Assembly: GCF_000483485.1 (NCBI RefSeq)
Contig: NZ_KI519609.1
Span: 1,021,460 to 1,085,459 of the forward strand
DNA: 64,000 nucleotides
Source of the DNA: Thiomicrorhabdus chilensis DSM 12352
GTDB taxonomy: Bacteria; Pseudomonadota; Gammaproteobacteria; Thiomicrospirales; Thiomicrospiraceae
Direction: 5' to 3'
In this document: piece by piece, positions 1 to 8,880 of the stretch
How positions within the stretch are numbered: the stretch's first letter is position 1
How the letters are laid out: every line of letters starts with the position of its first letter
Notes under the pieces: model-generated
What the model was told of the DNA's origin: nothing
What the model saw: only the letters and a program-made list of their open reading frames with translations
The model's database searches: none
Position numbers and translations under genes: made by a program

Positions 1-34
1 CCCTGCTGTCCGGCAGGGCGCAACCCGATCCAGT

Positions 35-823
35 TTATTCTGTCAGCCGCCTTAGCGGGTTTTGGCGGTAGAAAAGGCTTAAGGCTTGGTAAACCTCAGG
101 AAACTTCTTGAATAGTTGATTCGGCGCCCTGAAGAAGTATTCGCTGCACACCGCAAAGAACTCTGCCGCAGAAGTTGCCGCATAGGGATCTATGTCGGGG
201 CGCAAGCCATGCTCGGTCTGAAATTGCAGGTGTGAAAAGGCTGAATTGAAAGCCTCTGTCCACTCTTTTCGAATCATGCCGGAATGCAGTGGAGGCAGGC
301 CGTTGGCCACACCGTTAAGCATGTCCAATTTGTGGGCAAATTCGTGTATCACCACATTGTGTCCTCTTTTCGGTTCAACCAGGTTGGCCTTGACCTGCTC
401 CCATGAAACAATCACCGGCCCGGTTGACCAGGCCTCCCCGCCCAAAAGTTGTTCCTGCTCAGACACCAGACCGATGGCGTCGGTCACTCTACGTTTGACC
501 TTGAATGTCGCAGGATACAGTATGATATCGTGCCAGCCGTCGTAATAATCCAGACCTAATTTAAGAATCGGTAAACAGGCTTGTGCGGCCACGGCCACCT
601 TCATTTCCTCGGTCACCTGCAATTGTTGGGCACCGATGAAATTTTTGTTTTGCAAAAACAGCACGCTGAGTTCGCGCAAATGGGCTTTTTCCACTGAATT
701 CAAGCCCTTGAAAATCCGCGCTTGATGCATCAGCGAATGCCAAATACCACGGGGGATGGGGTGCTGAATCAGGGTGCTACGGATCAGCAGACGCTTCAGC
801 CATTTGAACGGATTGATAGTCAC
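35..823 (-). CDS. mtfA: MtfA-family zinc-dependent peptidase
   Basis: Predicted soluble M90-family zinc metallopeptidase. In enterobacteria MtfA binds the repressor Mlc and so affects glucose PTS control. The 262-residue length matches the family (about 265 in E. coli). The zinc site HEFAHKLD is at residues 160-167, and a downstream SAAEFFAVCSEYFF segment supplies the likely third ligand near E221. The start codon is GTG at 823; the next Met is about 30 residues in, past conserved sequence. Family assignment is firm. Whether an Mlc-PTS circuit exists in this organism cannot be told from the window, so the physiological target is open. Confidence 0.92.
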   Translation of the reverse strand: MTINPFKWLKRLLIRSTLIQHPIPRGIWHSLMHQARIFKGLNSVEKAHLRELSVLFLQNKNFIGAQQLQVTEEMKVAVAAQACLPILKLGLDYYDGWHDIILYPATFKVKRRVTDAIGLVSEQEQLLGGEAWSTGPVIVSWEQVKANLVEPKRGHNVVIHEFAHKLDMLNGVANGLPPLHSGMIRKEWTEAFNSAFSHLQFQTEHGLRPDIDPYAATSAAEFFAVCSEYFFRAPNQLFKKFPEVYQALSLFYRQNPLRRLTE

Positions 824-1014
824 TTTGTAAACTTCATTTAAAATTGATCGGTGGTCTCAAGCGTAGCATAATTTCAATTGTTCGTTCAGTCCGGCTTAGG
901 CCGGCATCAACCCAGATTTTTAATTGCGTTTCAGGCTGCGGGTATGCTGAGGTTGATTGTGGGACTGAAAAGCCTGATGATAACCAGTCATCAAACGTGA
1001 TAAGGAAAGACGTC

Positions 1015-1902
1015 ATGGCTTCAGGGATTTTTGTCATCCTGGATGATATTGCGACCTTATTCGACGATGCCGCCACCATGTCGAAAGTCGCGGTCAAGAA
1101 AACCGCCGGAGTATTGGGAGATGATCTAGCGGTCGGGGCCGAAAGGGCGTCCGGCTTCAAAGCTTCCAGAGAGCTCCCCGTTTTGTGGGCGATTACTCAG
1201 GGGTCATTTAAGAACAAGCTGATCATTTTGCCGATTGCGTTTTTATTGAGCGCTTTTGCACCTTGGTTGATAAAGCCGATATTACTGTTGGGGGGCGTCT
1301 ACTTGAGTTTTGAAGGGGCGCACAAGGTGTATGAGTTTCTGTTTCATCCAAGCAAGTCAAGACCCGTTGCCGAAACCGTTCACAGCAAAACCGAGATTCT
1401 TGAACAAGAAAGCGACAAGATAAAATCCGCGATTTTCATGGACTTCATTTTGTCCATTGAGATTGTGATTTTGGCGCTCAGTTCGGTCTCCGAGCAGACG
1501 CTGCCGATTCAGATTGTCGCCGTGACTTTTGTGGCTCTGCTGGCTACCGTTGGGGTTTACGGAATCGTCGCTTTGTTGGTGCGAATGGACGATGTCGGCC
1601 TAGGACTTTTGCAATTTTCCGAAAAACATCAAGGTTTCAAACGCTTGCTTGCCGAGCAAACCGGTCGTGGATTGATTCTATCCTTGCCCAAAATCATCCG
1701 TCTGCTTTCGGTGGTCGGTACCCTGGCGATGTTGCTGGTAGGCGGGGGAATTTTTGTCCACAATCTTGAAGCGGTGCATCATGCCATTGAGTTCATGCCA
1801 ATACTGCTTGCCGAATTGTTGATCGGCTTGATTGTGGGCCTGGTTGCATTAGGTGTCGAGAGACTGCTTCATCGCTTTTTGAGAAGAAGTGGTAAGGTTT
1901 AG
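1015..1902 (+). CDS. yedI: DUF808 (YedI-like) inner-membrane protein
   Basis: A 295-residue DUF808/YedI protein of unknown function. It opens with the typical soluble N-terminus MASGIFVILDDIATLFDD followed by a K/A-rich segment (MSKVAVKKTAGVLGDDLAV). Several hydrophobic segments follow, including ones near residues 75-100, 140-180 and 230-285. An in-frame ORF extends upstream, but the ATG at 1015 has an AAGGAAAG ribosome site just before it and matches the family start, so it was chosen. It is transcribed towards an 18-bp terminator and is convergent with the DUF6172 gene. No partner gene suggests its role. Confidence 0.85.
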   Translation: MASGIFVILDDIATLFDDAATMSKVAVKKTAGVLGDDLAVGAERASGFKASRELPVLWAITQGSFKNKLIILPIAFLLSAFAPWLIKPILLLGGVYLSFEGAHKVYEFLFHPSKSRPVAETVHSKTEILEQESDKIKSAIFMDFILSIEIVILALSSVSEQTLPIQIVAVTFVALLATVGVYGIVALLVRMDDVGLGLLQFSEKHQGFKRLLAEQTGRGLILSLPKIIRLLSVVGTLAMLLVGGGIFVHNLEAVHHAIEFMPILLAELLIGLIVGLVALGVERLLHRFLRRSGKV

Positions 1903-1909
1903 GCATTAG

Positions 1910-1952
1910 CCCAATAAAAAAAGCGGCCGTAAAAGCCGCTTTTTTTATTGGG
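1910..1952. terminator. Bidirectional rho-independent terminator
   Basis: A perfect 18-bp inverted repeat (CCCAATAAAAAAAGCGGC and its complement) flanks a 7-base loop. A and T runs make it work in both directions. It sits between the convergent DUF808 and DUF6172 genes. Confidence 0.95.
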
Positions 1953-1958
1953 CAGGCT

Positions 1959-2282
1959 TCATTCAAATTCTGCTTCTGGTTCAGGCTTGTCTTCTTGGGG
2001 TCTTGCCACACGAACTCCTGGCTTAGCGAGAATTTCCAAGTAGAAGCTCTGCAGATTATCCGTTTCGGCCTGATTGATGTGCTGGTCGATTTCGGCCACA
2101 TGAATCACGACACTGCTTTCCTTGTCGCTCCCGAAGCGGCAGTCGAAATCCCAGAAGTCGGCGCTTTTAGGCAAGGCTTTGTTGCGCTCTCTTTTGATGT
2201 ATTTCTTAACCTCGTGTTTGATGGCTTCTACCCGTCTGGCCGGGGCGATTTTTTCATGGGTCAAGGTAAAGGTTTTTCTCAT
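1959..2282 (-). CDS. DUF6172 family protein
   Basis: Small soluble protein of 107 residues, recognised as DUF6172 from the opening MRKTFTLTHEKIAPARRVEA, a basic helix (KHEVKKYIKRERNK) and the FWDFDCRFG motif. Function unknown. The reading frame extends 17 codons upstream, but those residues (CPFPFPFYF) look non-coding and the family begins at MRKTF, so the ATG at 2282 was chosen. The acidic, proline-rich tail (PQEDKPEPEAEFE) is probably disordered. It is a single gene facing the terminator at 1910-1952. Confidence 0.8.
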   Translation of the reverse strand: MRKTFTLTHEKIAPARRVEAIKHEVKKYIKRERNKALPKSADFWDFDCRFGSDKESSVVIHVAEIDQHINQAETDNLQSFYLEILAKPGVRVARPQEDKPEPEAEFE

Positions 2283-2398
2283 AGGGTTCTCAAAGTAAAA
2301 GGGAAACGGAAAAGGGCAGAGAGTATAAGCCATTTTATCAAAAGACGTTGATTTTCCTTGTGATAACGACCGGGATTTTTTTAAAGAGTTCTCTGAGA

Positions 2399-2707
2399 TT
2401 AACGGCTGGAGTCACCGAAATGTCGTTTTTTAATCCATAGCAAATGGTAGCCGTGCACGCTTTTGATGGGGCCGACGACGCTTTCCATTGGTGCTTCGAA
2501 AATCGCTTTTTCCAATTCACTGACGATGACACCGGGTTTGGTCAATCCCAAATCGCCGCCGATTTTGGCAGACGGACACAGAGAATGCTGTTTTGCAAGC
2601 GCCATGAAATCTTCCAGGTTATGAATCAGAGGTTTCAAATCCAGGCAGGCCTGTTGATTTTCAAGCAGAATGTGGTGCGCTTTGGCGCGTGAATCGGGAT
2701 GAAGCAT
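2399..2707 (-). CDS. ppiC: PpiC-type peptidyl-prolyl cis-trans isomerase (parvulin)
   Basis: A single-domain parvulin of 102 residues, close to E. coli PpiC (93). It should catalyse cis-trans isomerisation of peptidyl-proline bonds in the cytoplasm, as there is no signal peptide. Typical motifs are AHHILL near the start, the GGDLGL turn, and the C-terminal VVGPIKSVHGYHLLWI containing the active-site His. The segment ENQQACLDL early in the protein is written by a copy of the CAGGCCTG-centred repeat (2646-2653). The same peptide recurs in the unrelated UbiI. No strong Shine-Dalgarno is seen. Confidence 0.93.
   Translation of the reverse strand: MLHPDSRAKAHHILLENQQACLDLKPLIHNLEDFMALAKQHSLCPSAKIGGDLGLTKPGVIVSELEKAIFEAPMESVVGPIKSVHGYHLLWIKKRHFGDSSR
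2646..2653 (-). repeat. CAGGCCTG repeat, copy 1 (coding)
   Basis: Minus-strand context GAAAATCAACAGGCCTGCCT, a full match to the extended word. It lies inside ppiC. It is the only well-flanked copy on the minus strand. Confidence 0.75.
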
Positions 2708-2887
2708 AGTTGGTATTGGTTGTGATGAAATTGTTATGGGATTGTTAATTGTTTTTTTTATTAAAGCACAGTTCGCTTTAAACGCATAATGGCTTTGCGA
2801 GTCGTGGCTTCAATCTTAACGCTTTGTTGTTTTGGACTTGGTTGAATGCGGTAGAATAAGACCACATTAAATGAACGGGCACAAGAT

Positions 2888-3436
2888 ATGGCAGGAAACC
2901 TATTTGACCAGCTTAAAAAAGCCGGCCTGATTAACGAGCAAAAAGCCAAGCAGGCCAAGAAGGCGAAATACCAGCAAACCAAAAAAAGCAAAGGCAAAAG
3001 GGGCGATCAGGCCGAGAGTGAGGCCGCCAAGCTTGCAGCCGAAGCCGCCCGTAAGAAAGCAGAACGCGATCGCCAGTTGAATCTGGAGCGTGAACAAGCT
3101 CAGCAGCAAAAGGCCGAACAAGCGGCTTTGCGTCAATTGATTGAATCCAATCGCCTGCGCGGATATGAAGGAGAGTTGACTTACCACTTTGCGGATGAGA
3201 AAAAAGTCAAAAGCCTTCAGGTCAATAAACAGACCCGTCAAAAACTGGTGAACGGCGAGATACGCATTGTCTCTTTTAATAATGCTTATGTGCTGTTGTC
3301 ACGAGAAGCCGCTGAAAAAGTCGAACAACGTGATGCTGCCCTGTTGATTCCATTGGCCGAAGCGGAAGAGTCGATGTCTGAGGAAGATCGGGATTTCTAT
3401 GCTAAGTTTGCCGTGCCTGACGATCTGATCTGGTAG
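2888..3436 (+). CDS. yaiL: DUF2058 (YaiL-like) protein
   Basis: A 182-residue DUF2058 protein, sometimes labelled nucleoprotein or polynucleotide-associated enzyme, without an established reaction. It starts MAGNLFDQLKKAGLINEQKA, the family signature. A strongly charged Lys/Ala/Gln/Glu-rich coiled-coil region (residues about 15-85) follows, then a compact C-terminal domain ending DRDFYAKFAVPDDLIW. The basic region suggests nucleic-acid or ribosome contact, which is inference. It is divergent from ppiC with about 180 bases between them. Confidence 0.88.
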   Translation: MAGNLFDQLKKAGLINEQKAKQAKKAKYQQTKKSKGKRGDQAESEAAKLAAEAARKKAERDRQLNLEREQAQQQKAEQAALRQLIESNRLRGYEGELTYHFADEKKVKSLQVNKQTRQKLVNGEIRIVSFNNAYVLLSREAAEKVEQRDAALLIPLAEAEESMSEEDRDFYAKFAVPDDLIW

Positions 3437-3545
3437 GGGGCAGGAGCGAGCGCTAGCTCGCGTCCTTTGTGTTAGCAATCGTGATTTCACTTAGGGCTGG
3501 GCGCAACGTAAAAGATTCGCTAGCCCAGGTTCGAATCGTTATAGC

Positions 3546-3827
3546 TTAACGTTGTGACGCTTTGATATACTCGCGGGCGCGCTCAACTTTATCGATGCAA
3601 TTTGGATATTTTCCAAATTGTTGTTGGATTTTTGCAGCGCTTAACAGACTAAGCGCCTTGGTGTATTCGACCGTACCATCAAAACCGTTGGCTTTGGCAT
3701 AGTCGAGCTCTTTATAGGCAATGTCGAGGCCGTTTTCGCATTGCATTGCCAGCGAACTATTGGGATTGCTGGCACAACCGGCCATTAAAAACATAAACAG
3801 GCTTACTATCAGTATGTTTGTTCGCAT
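3546..3827 (-). CDS. Small predicted lipoprotein, unknown function
   Basis: 93 residues. The N-terminal signal ends in the lipobox LMAGC (Cys18), so it is predicted to be lipidated and exported. The mature part is short, helical and contains two further cysteines (near residues 30 and 76) that could form a disulfide. The helix pairs recall a single TPR-like repeat, but this is not a confident match. A GAGG ribosome site lies eight bases before the ATG at 3827. No partner gene is apparent; it is transcribed alone, away from proS. Confidence 0.75.
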   Translation of the reverse strand: MRTNILIVSLFMFLMAGCASNPNSSLAMQCENGLDIAYKELDYAKANGFDGTVEYTKALSLLSAAKIQQQFGKYPNCIDKVERAREYIKASQR

Positions 3828-3953
3828 ATTAAATACCTCGATTTAATCTTGAATACATTGATCGGAACAACATTTTCATTTTAACGGATTCTGATAGGCA
3901 TTACATTAACTTATTCTATGCTAAAAAGTACTTGTGATTGGGTCATGAGTGAA

Positions 3954-3961
3954 CAGGCCTG
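3954..3961 (+). repeat. CAGGCCTG repeat, copy 2 (intergenic)
   Basis: Context ATGAGTGAACAGGCCTGTCC. It lies between the small lipoprotein and the proS terminator. The A-rich left flank is only partly conserved. Confidence 0.7.
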
Positions 3962-3975
3962 TCCAGTTTCTACGA

Positions 3976-4003
3976 CATAAAAAAAGCGGCATTAACGCCG
4001 CTT
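3976..4003 (-). terminator. proS terminator
   Basis: Read on the minus strand, a 7-bp AAGCGGC/GCCGCTT stem with a six-base loop is followed by a run of seven T, just after the proS stop. Confidence 0.85.
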
Positions 4004-4026
4004 GTTATCGTTAGCTCAAAGAGTGA

Positions 4027-5742
4027 TTATTGGCCCAGTTTCTCCATCAGAAAGTCGATGAAACCCTCTTGAGCAACATCCTGGGATTTTTCGTCACGGC
4101 GGTTTTTGTATTCCAACATGCCTTTGTCCAAGCCGCGCTCTCCAATGACGATGCGGTGCGGAATACCAATCAGATCCATGTCGGAGAACATGACCCCTGG
4201 ACGCTCGCTACGGTCATCCAGCAACACTTCAATGCCTTTTTCCGTCAACTCTGTGTAAAGCTGTTCAGCGACTTCGGCCACACGTGGAGACTTGTGCATT
4301 TGCATGGGAACAATGCACACTTGGAAAGGTGCGATGCTTTCCGGCCAGATAATGCCTTTGTCGTCGTAGTTCTGTTCGATGGCAGCGGCAACCACGCGGG
4401 TGACGCCGATGCCGTAACAGCCCATTTCCAAAATCTGCGAGCGGCTGTTTTCATTCTGTACCGTGGCGTTCAAGGCACGCGAATACTTGTTGCCCAATTG
4501 AAAGATATGACCCACTTCGATGCCGCGGCGGATTTCGATTTTGCCGTTGCCGCATGGGCTAGGGTCGCCTTTGACGACGTTACGGAGGTCAGCTACCAAG
4601 AATGGCGTGGTATCGCGATCCCAGTTGGCACCGGTGAAGTGGAAACCGTCTTCATTGGCGCCACAGACAAAATCGCTCATGTTGGCCGCGGTACGATCAA
4701 CAATCACCGGGATTTCCAAACCGACCGGACCGATGGAACCGGCTGAGCAACCCGCCGCGGCTTTGATGGCTTCGTCGCTGGCCATTTCAAACGGCTCGGC
4801 TACTAAATCCAATTTCATGGCTTTGATTTCGTTGAGTTCGTGATCGCCGCGCACTACCAGCGCAACCACCGGAGTCTCTTCGTTTGCGCCTTTGACCAAG
4901 ATGGTTTTGGCGACGACTTTTTTCTTAAGCTGTAAAAAGTCGCAGACCTCTTCGATGGAATGTTTGTTTGGAGTTTCGACTTTAGTCAATTCAGAGCTCG
5001 GTGCCGGGCGTTCCCCGCGCGGTGCCAAGGCCTCGGCCAATTCAACGTTGGCAGCGTAATCGGAACCGGTCGAGAAAGCGATGTCGTCTTCGCCCGAATC
5101 GGCCAGTACGTGGAATTCGTGTGAACCTTCGCCGCCGATGGACCCAGTGTCGGCCTGCACCGGACGGAAATCCAAGCCCAGACGGGTGAAGATGCGATTA
5201 TAGGCATCGTACATGTCGTCGTAGGTCTGCTGCAGGCTCTCTTGATTCATATGGAAAGAGTAGGCGTCTTTCATGATGAATTCACGTGAACGCATCACGC
5301 CGAAACGCGGACGGATTTCGTCACGGAATTTGGTCTGGATTTGATAGAAGTTGATTGGCAATTGCTTGTAACTGCGAATCTCCTTGCGAACCAAATCGGT
5401 GATGATTTCCTCATGCGTTGGCCCCAAAGCGAAATCGCGTTGGTGGCGGTCTTTAAAACGCAGTAGCTCTGGACCGTAATCGGCTAGGCGTCCGGACTCT
5501 TCCCATAATTCCAGAGGTTGAACCACCGGCATCAACAACTCTTGCGCGCCTGAACGGTTCATTTCTTCGCGAATGATCGCCTCTACTTTCCGTAATACAC
5601 GTACACCAAGCGGCAACCAGTTATAAAGTCCGCCGGCTAAAGAACGGATAATGCCGGCGCGGATCATCAGCTGGTGACTGATGACGACCGCATCGGAAGG
5701 GGTTTCACGGGTAGTGGATAACAGTAAATTAGAGGTTTTCAT
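4027..5742 (-). CDS. proS: Prolyl-tRNA synthetase
   Basis: Class II aminoacyl-tRNA synthetase charging tRNA-Pro. The 571 residues fit the long bacterial type (E. coli 572). Landmarks are [13 protein letters not shown] near the start, motif 2 ([17 protein letters not shown]), then the long editing (INS) domain at about residues 215-385. Motif 3 ([14 protein letters not shown]) and an anticodon-binding domain with GERG near the end follow. The ATG at 5742 gives the family start [18 protein letters not shown]; the 21 codons upstream in frame do not resemble the family. It is transcribed alone and ends at its own terminator. Confidence 0.97.
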   Translation of the reverse strand: MKTSNLLLSTTRETPSDAVVISHQLMIRAGIIRSLAGGLYNWLPLGVRVLRKVEAIIREEMNRSGAQELLMPVVQPLELWEESGRLADYGPELLRFKDRHQRDFALGPTHEEIITDLVRKEIRSYKQLPINFYQIQTKFRDEIRPRFGVMRSREFIMKDAYSFHMNQESLQQTYDDMYDAYNRIFTRLGLDFRPVQADTGSIGGEGSHEFHVLADSGEDDIAFSTGSDYAANVELAEALAPRGERPAPSSELTKVETPNKHSIEEVCDFLQLKKKVVAKTILVKGANEETPVVALVVRGDHELNEIKAMKLDLVAEPFEMASDEAIKAAAGCSAGSIGPVGLEIPVIVDRTAANMSDFVCGANEDGFHFTGANWDRDTTPFLVADLRNVVKGDPSPCGNGKIEIRRGIEVGHIFQLGNKYSRALNATVQNENSRSQILEMGCYGIGVTRVVAAAIEQNYDDKGIIWPESIAPFQVCIVPMQMHKSPRVAEVAEQLYTELTEKGIEVLLDDRSERPGVMFSDMDLIGIPHRIVIGERGLDKGMLEYKNRRDEKSQDVAQEGFIDFLMEKLGQ

Positions 5743-5850
5743 TGCAAAGCGGTACCTTAAATCTGAAAAGAAATGTGCGCGTATTTTAACATGCGAAGCG
5801 CTCAACGCGTGTTGATATTGTTGCCGGATTGTCGGCTTTCGCCGCGTTTT

Positions 5851-7863
5851 TTATTGAAGCGGCGTCAAGACACAGCAGGTGTTCTGCTGTAGAAAGTGTT
5901 CAAAACTTTCAACCGGAAGTGGCGGGGCACAATAGAAGCCCTGGTAGGCTTCACAGCCGATCGACTGCAGATACTCGAGTTGAGCCTGGTTCTCGACTCC
6001 TTCCGCTACGACCGACAAATCAAGGGTTTTGGCGATTTTGACGATGGTTTCGATAAAAATCGCACCGGAATCGGTGTCATAATCATCCATAAAGGATTTG
6101 TCGATTTTCAAGGTGTTGATTGGAAAACGTTTCAGGTAGGCCAGCGAAGAGTAGCCTTTACCGAAATCATCCAGTGAAATCGAGACGCCATAGTTGCGTA
6201 TTTTGTTGAGCAGCCTGAGGTTTTGTGGTGAGTCTTCCATAAACACCGATTCGGTCATCTCGATGTCGAGCTTATTGGGTTTGATTCTGGCCGAGCTGAT
6301 TAAACTTTGGAATTTATTCTCGAAGTGGGTGTCCAGAAACTGGACGGGAGAGAGGTTGACCGAGATTTTCAGGTCAATGATGCCGGCTTCTTTCCAAGCT
6401 GTTTGTTGGCGAACGGCCTCCTGCAGGATCCAGTCGCCCAGATCGACCATTAAGCCGTTTTTTTCTGCGGCGGGAATAAATTCATCGGGCGGAATCAGAC
6501 CTTTGTGCGGGTCGATCCAGCGAACCAAGGCTTCAGCTCCAATGACTTCCCCGGTACGGGTTGAGATTTTTGGCTGGTAATAGAGTCTGAATTCACCGTT
6601 CTTAAGGGCTCTCCGCATATTTTGTTCGAGTTCGATGTCTTGAATGACTTGTTGCTGTAACGCTTCGGTAAAGAATTTGAATTGGTTTTTGCCGGCGCTT
6701 TTGGCTTCGTACATGGCGATGTCGGCGTTTTTCATCAATGAGGTGATGTCGACCCCGTCCTTAGGGTAAAAAACCACACCGGCACTGGCGGAGATTTTGA
6801 TGGGGTGGGATTCGACGAGATGGACACTGGTGATGTGCTCCAAAACTCGTTGAATGATATGGCTGAGTTCAACCATGCTTTTATAGTGACTCAAAACTAT
6901 GACAAATTCATCACCGCCGACGCGTGCGATGATGTCGTATTTTCTCAGCACTTCCTGCAGAATTCCGGAGATGTTTTTGAGTAATTCATCTCCGATGTCA
7001 TGGCCAAGGGTGTCGTTGACGGTTTTAAAGTTATCCAAATCCACAAACAACAGCGCAAATTCGGTTTTGTTGCGCGAGGCTTCGTCAATCAGCCAGCCGA
7101 GTCTTTCGTTGAGCTGGTTGCGGTTTGCCAACCCGCTTAAGTTGTCGGTTCTGGCAAGCCGGTAGAGTTCATCACGCTCATGCTCCAAACGGTCGAAAGT
7201 CTGTACCATGGAGGATCGCACGTATTCCAGCTCGCGGATTTTGAAGTGTTGCGGTGTTTCCGATTGATAGTAGGCATATTGTCTTAGGTGTTCAAGCGGA
7301 TGAGTGATGTATTTGCGCAGGGCTAGCCATAAGAGCAGAAAAACCAGTAGCGGAGTCAAGCCGAAAACCAATAAGAAATTGAGTTGATTCTCGGCAAAAT
7401 AATTGCTGACATGATTTTTATCGAGATAGATGAATAACTCGAACTGTGCGGGCTGATCCTGGATGAAAAAACGGATTTTCGTTTCGAAAATCTGACTGTT
7501 CATCAATTGTTGTGCCGAAATGTTCTGTAGGTTTGACAGCGTAATCTTATCAGGTGGCGGTTTGGATAGGGAGGTGTCGGTAGACAGCAGGATGTGATTA
7601 CCGTAAGAAACGGCCATGGCGCGGATTAAAGGGTTGTTGGCGACCTTGCGGTGTAAAAAGGATTTGAAGGATTTTACCGACTCGATGGTGCGCATTTCCG
7701 TTGAAATGATATAGGCGGTTTCGGAAAGGTCATGCCGGATGTTTTCAATGATCAGGTTGGTTTTTTGTTGTTGGTCATTGAGGTAGTAATAAGCAAACAC
7801 CGAATAAAACACTAGGATGATGAATACTAAAGCCGCAATGACGAAACGATGAATGGATAGCAT
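5851..7863 (-). CDS. Membrane GGDEF-EAL c-di-GMP turnover protein
   Basis: 670 residues. A membrane anchor at about 8-28, a periplasmic region to about 160 and a second membrane helix at 163-183 lead into a HAMP-like linker. A GGDEF domain follows (GGDEF 316-320, inhibitory I-site RKYD at 307-310). The EAL domain has EALVRW at 444-449, VNLSPVQF, EMTES, DDFGKG at 565-570, KIDKS and AEGVE. All catalytic motifs of both activities look intact, so synthesis and breakdown of c-di-GMP are both possible. Its ATG directly follows the stop of the binding-protein gene upstream with no spacer, implying coupled translation and a shared job. Confidence 0.92.
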   Translation of the reverse strand: MLSIHRFVIAALVFIILVFYSVFAYYYLNDQQQKTNLIIENIRHDLSETAYIISTEMRTIESVKSFKSFLHRKVANNPLIRAMAVSYGNHILLSTDTSLSKPPPDKITLSNLQNISAQQLMNSQIFETKIRFFIQDQPAQFELFIYLDKNHVSNYFAENQLNFLLVFGLTPLLVFLLLWLALRKYITHPLEHLRQYAYYQSETPQHFKIRELEYVRSSMVQTFDRLEHERDELYRLARTDNLSGLANRNQLNERLGWLIDEASRNKTEFALLFVDLDNFKTVNDTLGHDIGDELLKNISGILQEVLRKYDIIARVGGDEFVIVLSHYKSMVELSHIIQRVLEHITSVHLVESHPIKISASAGVVFYPKDGVDITSLMKNADIAMYEAKSAGKNQFKFFTEALQQQVIQDIELEQNMRRALKNGEFRLYYQPKISTRTGEVIGAEALVRWIDPHKGLIPPDEFIPAAEKNGLMVDLGDWILQEAVRQQTAWKEAGIIDLKISVNLSPVQFLDTHFENKFQSLISSARIKPNKLDIEMTESVFMEDSPQNLRLLNKIRNYGVSISLDDFGKGYSSLAYLKRFPINTLKIDKSFMDDYDTDSGAIFIETIVKIAKTLDLSVVAEGVENQAQLEYLQSIGCEAYQGFYCAPPLPVESFEHFLQQNTCCVLTPLQ

Positions 7864-8748
7864 TTACATAAGGTCTCTAATGGGGAATTGAGCTTGATTG
7901 AGACGTTTTACCAAGGCATCCGAAAGTTCATGGTTTAACCATTCGATATCCTGCAACCCTGATTGAAATTCTTCAAAGCTGTTGTTTTCAAGGTAGGGTT
8001 TGACCTTCGTGTAGTATTCATGAGGATCGTTGTTTAAGGCTTGAAGTGAACGATTCACAATGGTTTTCAAGGCTTTGAACTGATCTTCATGAGCCGCAAA
8101 ATTTTCTTTGTTGGTGTAAAGGGCATCGACAACCAGAAGATCCAACCCATTTCGAGTCGACCCTAGGGTTTGAAAGCCGAGTGTTTTGAGTTTGTGGTTA
8201 TAAGGTACATAGGTCACAACGATAGTGGGCCGCTTGATTTTGGGTAGGCTTTCAAGCTCGGACACAATGCGTAATTGATCGTTGTTGATATAGTTGAATG
8301 TTTTGTTTTCCAGGCGGTTTCTTTTGATGAAGTCCTTGAAAACTACATGGTTGATCGAGTTGATCTCAAGGTAGACGTCAATGGTCGCTGAACTCTCCTC
8401 AAGTGCCTTCAGGCTGTGGTTGCTCATGACCATGTCGCCGCCTTTGGAGCGGTTGAACATAATGATGGGCATCAATGAGCGTTCTTGTCCCAGTACTTGA
8501 CGGTATTCATATTGGGTACCGGTAAAGGCATGCATGTGGTTGGTTTGATAGATGTGCATGCTCTCACCAAGCGAGACCACGGTGGACAGTTTGATGTTGT
8601 GTTCATCCAGCCAGCCACTCTCTTTGGCGTAAAAAAGTGGCGAATAACCAATCCAGGAGTTGGCGATGATTTTGAGTTGAGGTGCCTCTTTGCTGCTGCA
8701 GGCCGAGAGCAGGATGAACAGGGAAAGCAGCAATAATTTTAGTTTCAT
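7864..8748 (-). CDS. NMT1/SsuA-like periplasmic solute-binding lipoprotein
   Basis: 294 residues with a lipoprotein signal ending LLSAC (Cys17). The type 2 periplasmic-binding fold resembles nitrate/taurine/thiamine-precursor binding proteins, with NSWIGYSPLFYAKESGWLDE near the start as the family hallmark. No ABC permease or ATPase is nearby. The gene instead abuts a membrane GGDEF-EAL protein with a periplasmic domain. The likely role is ligand sensing for that enzyme, as NspS does for MbaA in Vibrio cholerae; this is inference from arrangement. The ligand cannot be named from sequence. Confidence 0.85.
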   Translation of the reverse strand: MKLKLLLLSLFILLSACSSKEAPQLKIIANSWIGYSPLFYAKESGWLDEHNIKLSTVVSLGESMHIYQTNHMHAFTGTQYEYRQVLGQERSLMPIIMFNRSKGGDMVMSNHSLKALEESSATIDVYLEINSINHVVFKDFIKRNRLENKTFNYINNDQLRIVSELESLPKIKRPTIVVTYVPYNHKLKTLGFQTLGSTRNGLDLLVVDALYTNKENFAAHEDQFKALKTIVNRSLQALNNDPHEYYTKVKPYLENNSFEEFQSGLQDIEWLNHELSDALVKRLNQAQFPIRDLM

Positions 8749-8880
8749 GGTGAGACGGCCTTTGTAAAAGAGTTGTATCAGAAAGCGATCGGTTGTTTTT
8801 AAGTTTAATTAAACCAGCGTGAAAAGACTTGTTCAAGTGAAAAAAACAATATTTAAAGTGTTTATGAGTTTGGGGTTGGG

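Noticed and set aside
1-18. CCCTGC/GCAGGG hairpin at the window edge as the mtfA terminator
   Set aside because: The stem is cut off by the window edge and no T run can be seen, so it cannot be judged.
2761-2997. A 78-codon minus-strand frame overlapping the start of yaiL
   Set aside because: Overlaps a clear DUF2058 gene and its promoter, with no ribosome site or recognisable protein.
3500-3545. tRNA-like T-loop GGTTCGAATC before the small lipoprotein stop
   Set aside because: The bases around it do not form a T-arm stem, and no D-arm, anticodon arm or acceptor stem can be built.
4030-4746. A 238-codon reading frame antisense to proS
   Set aside because: It lies wholly within conserved proS and reflects codon bias on the opposite strand.
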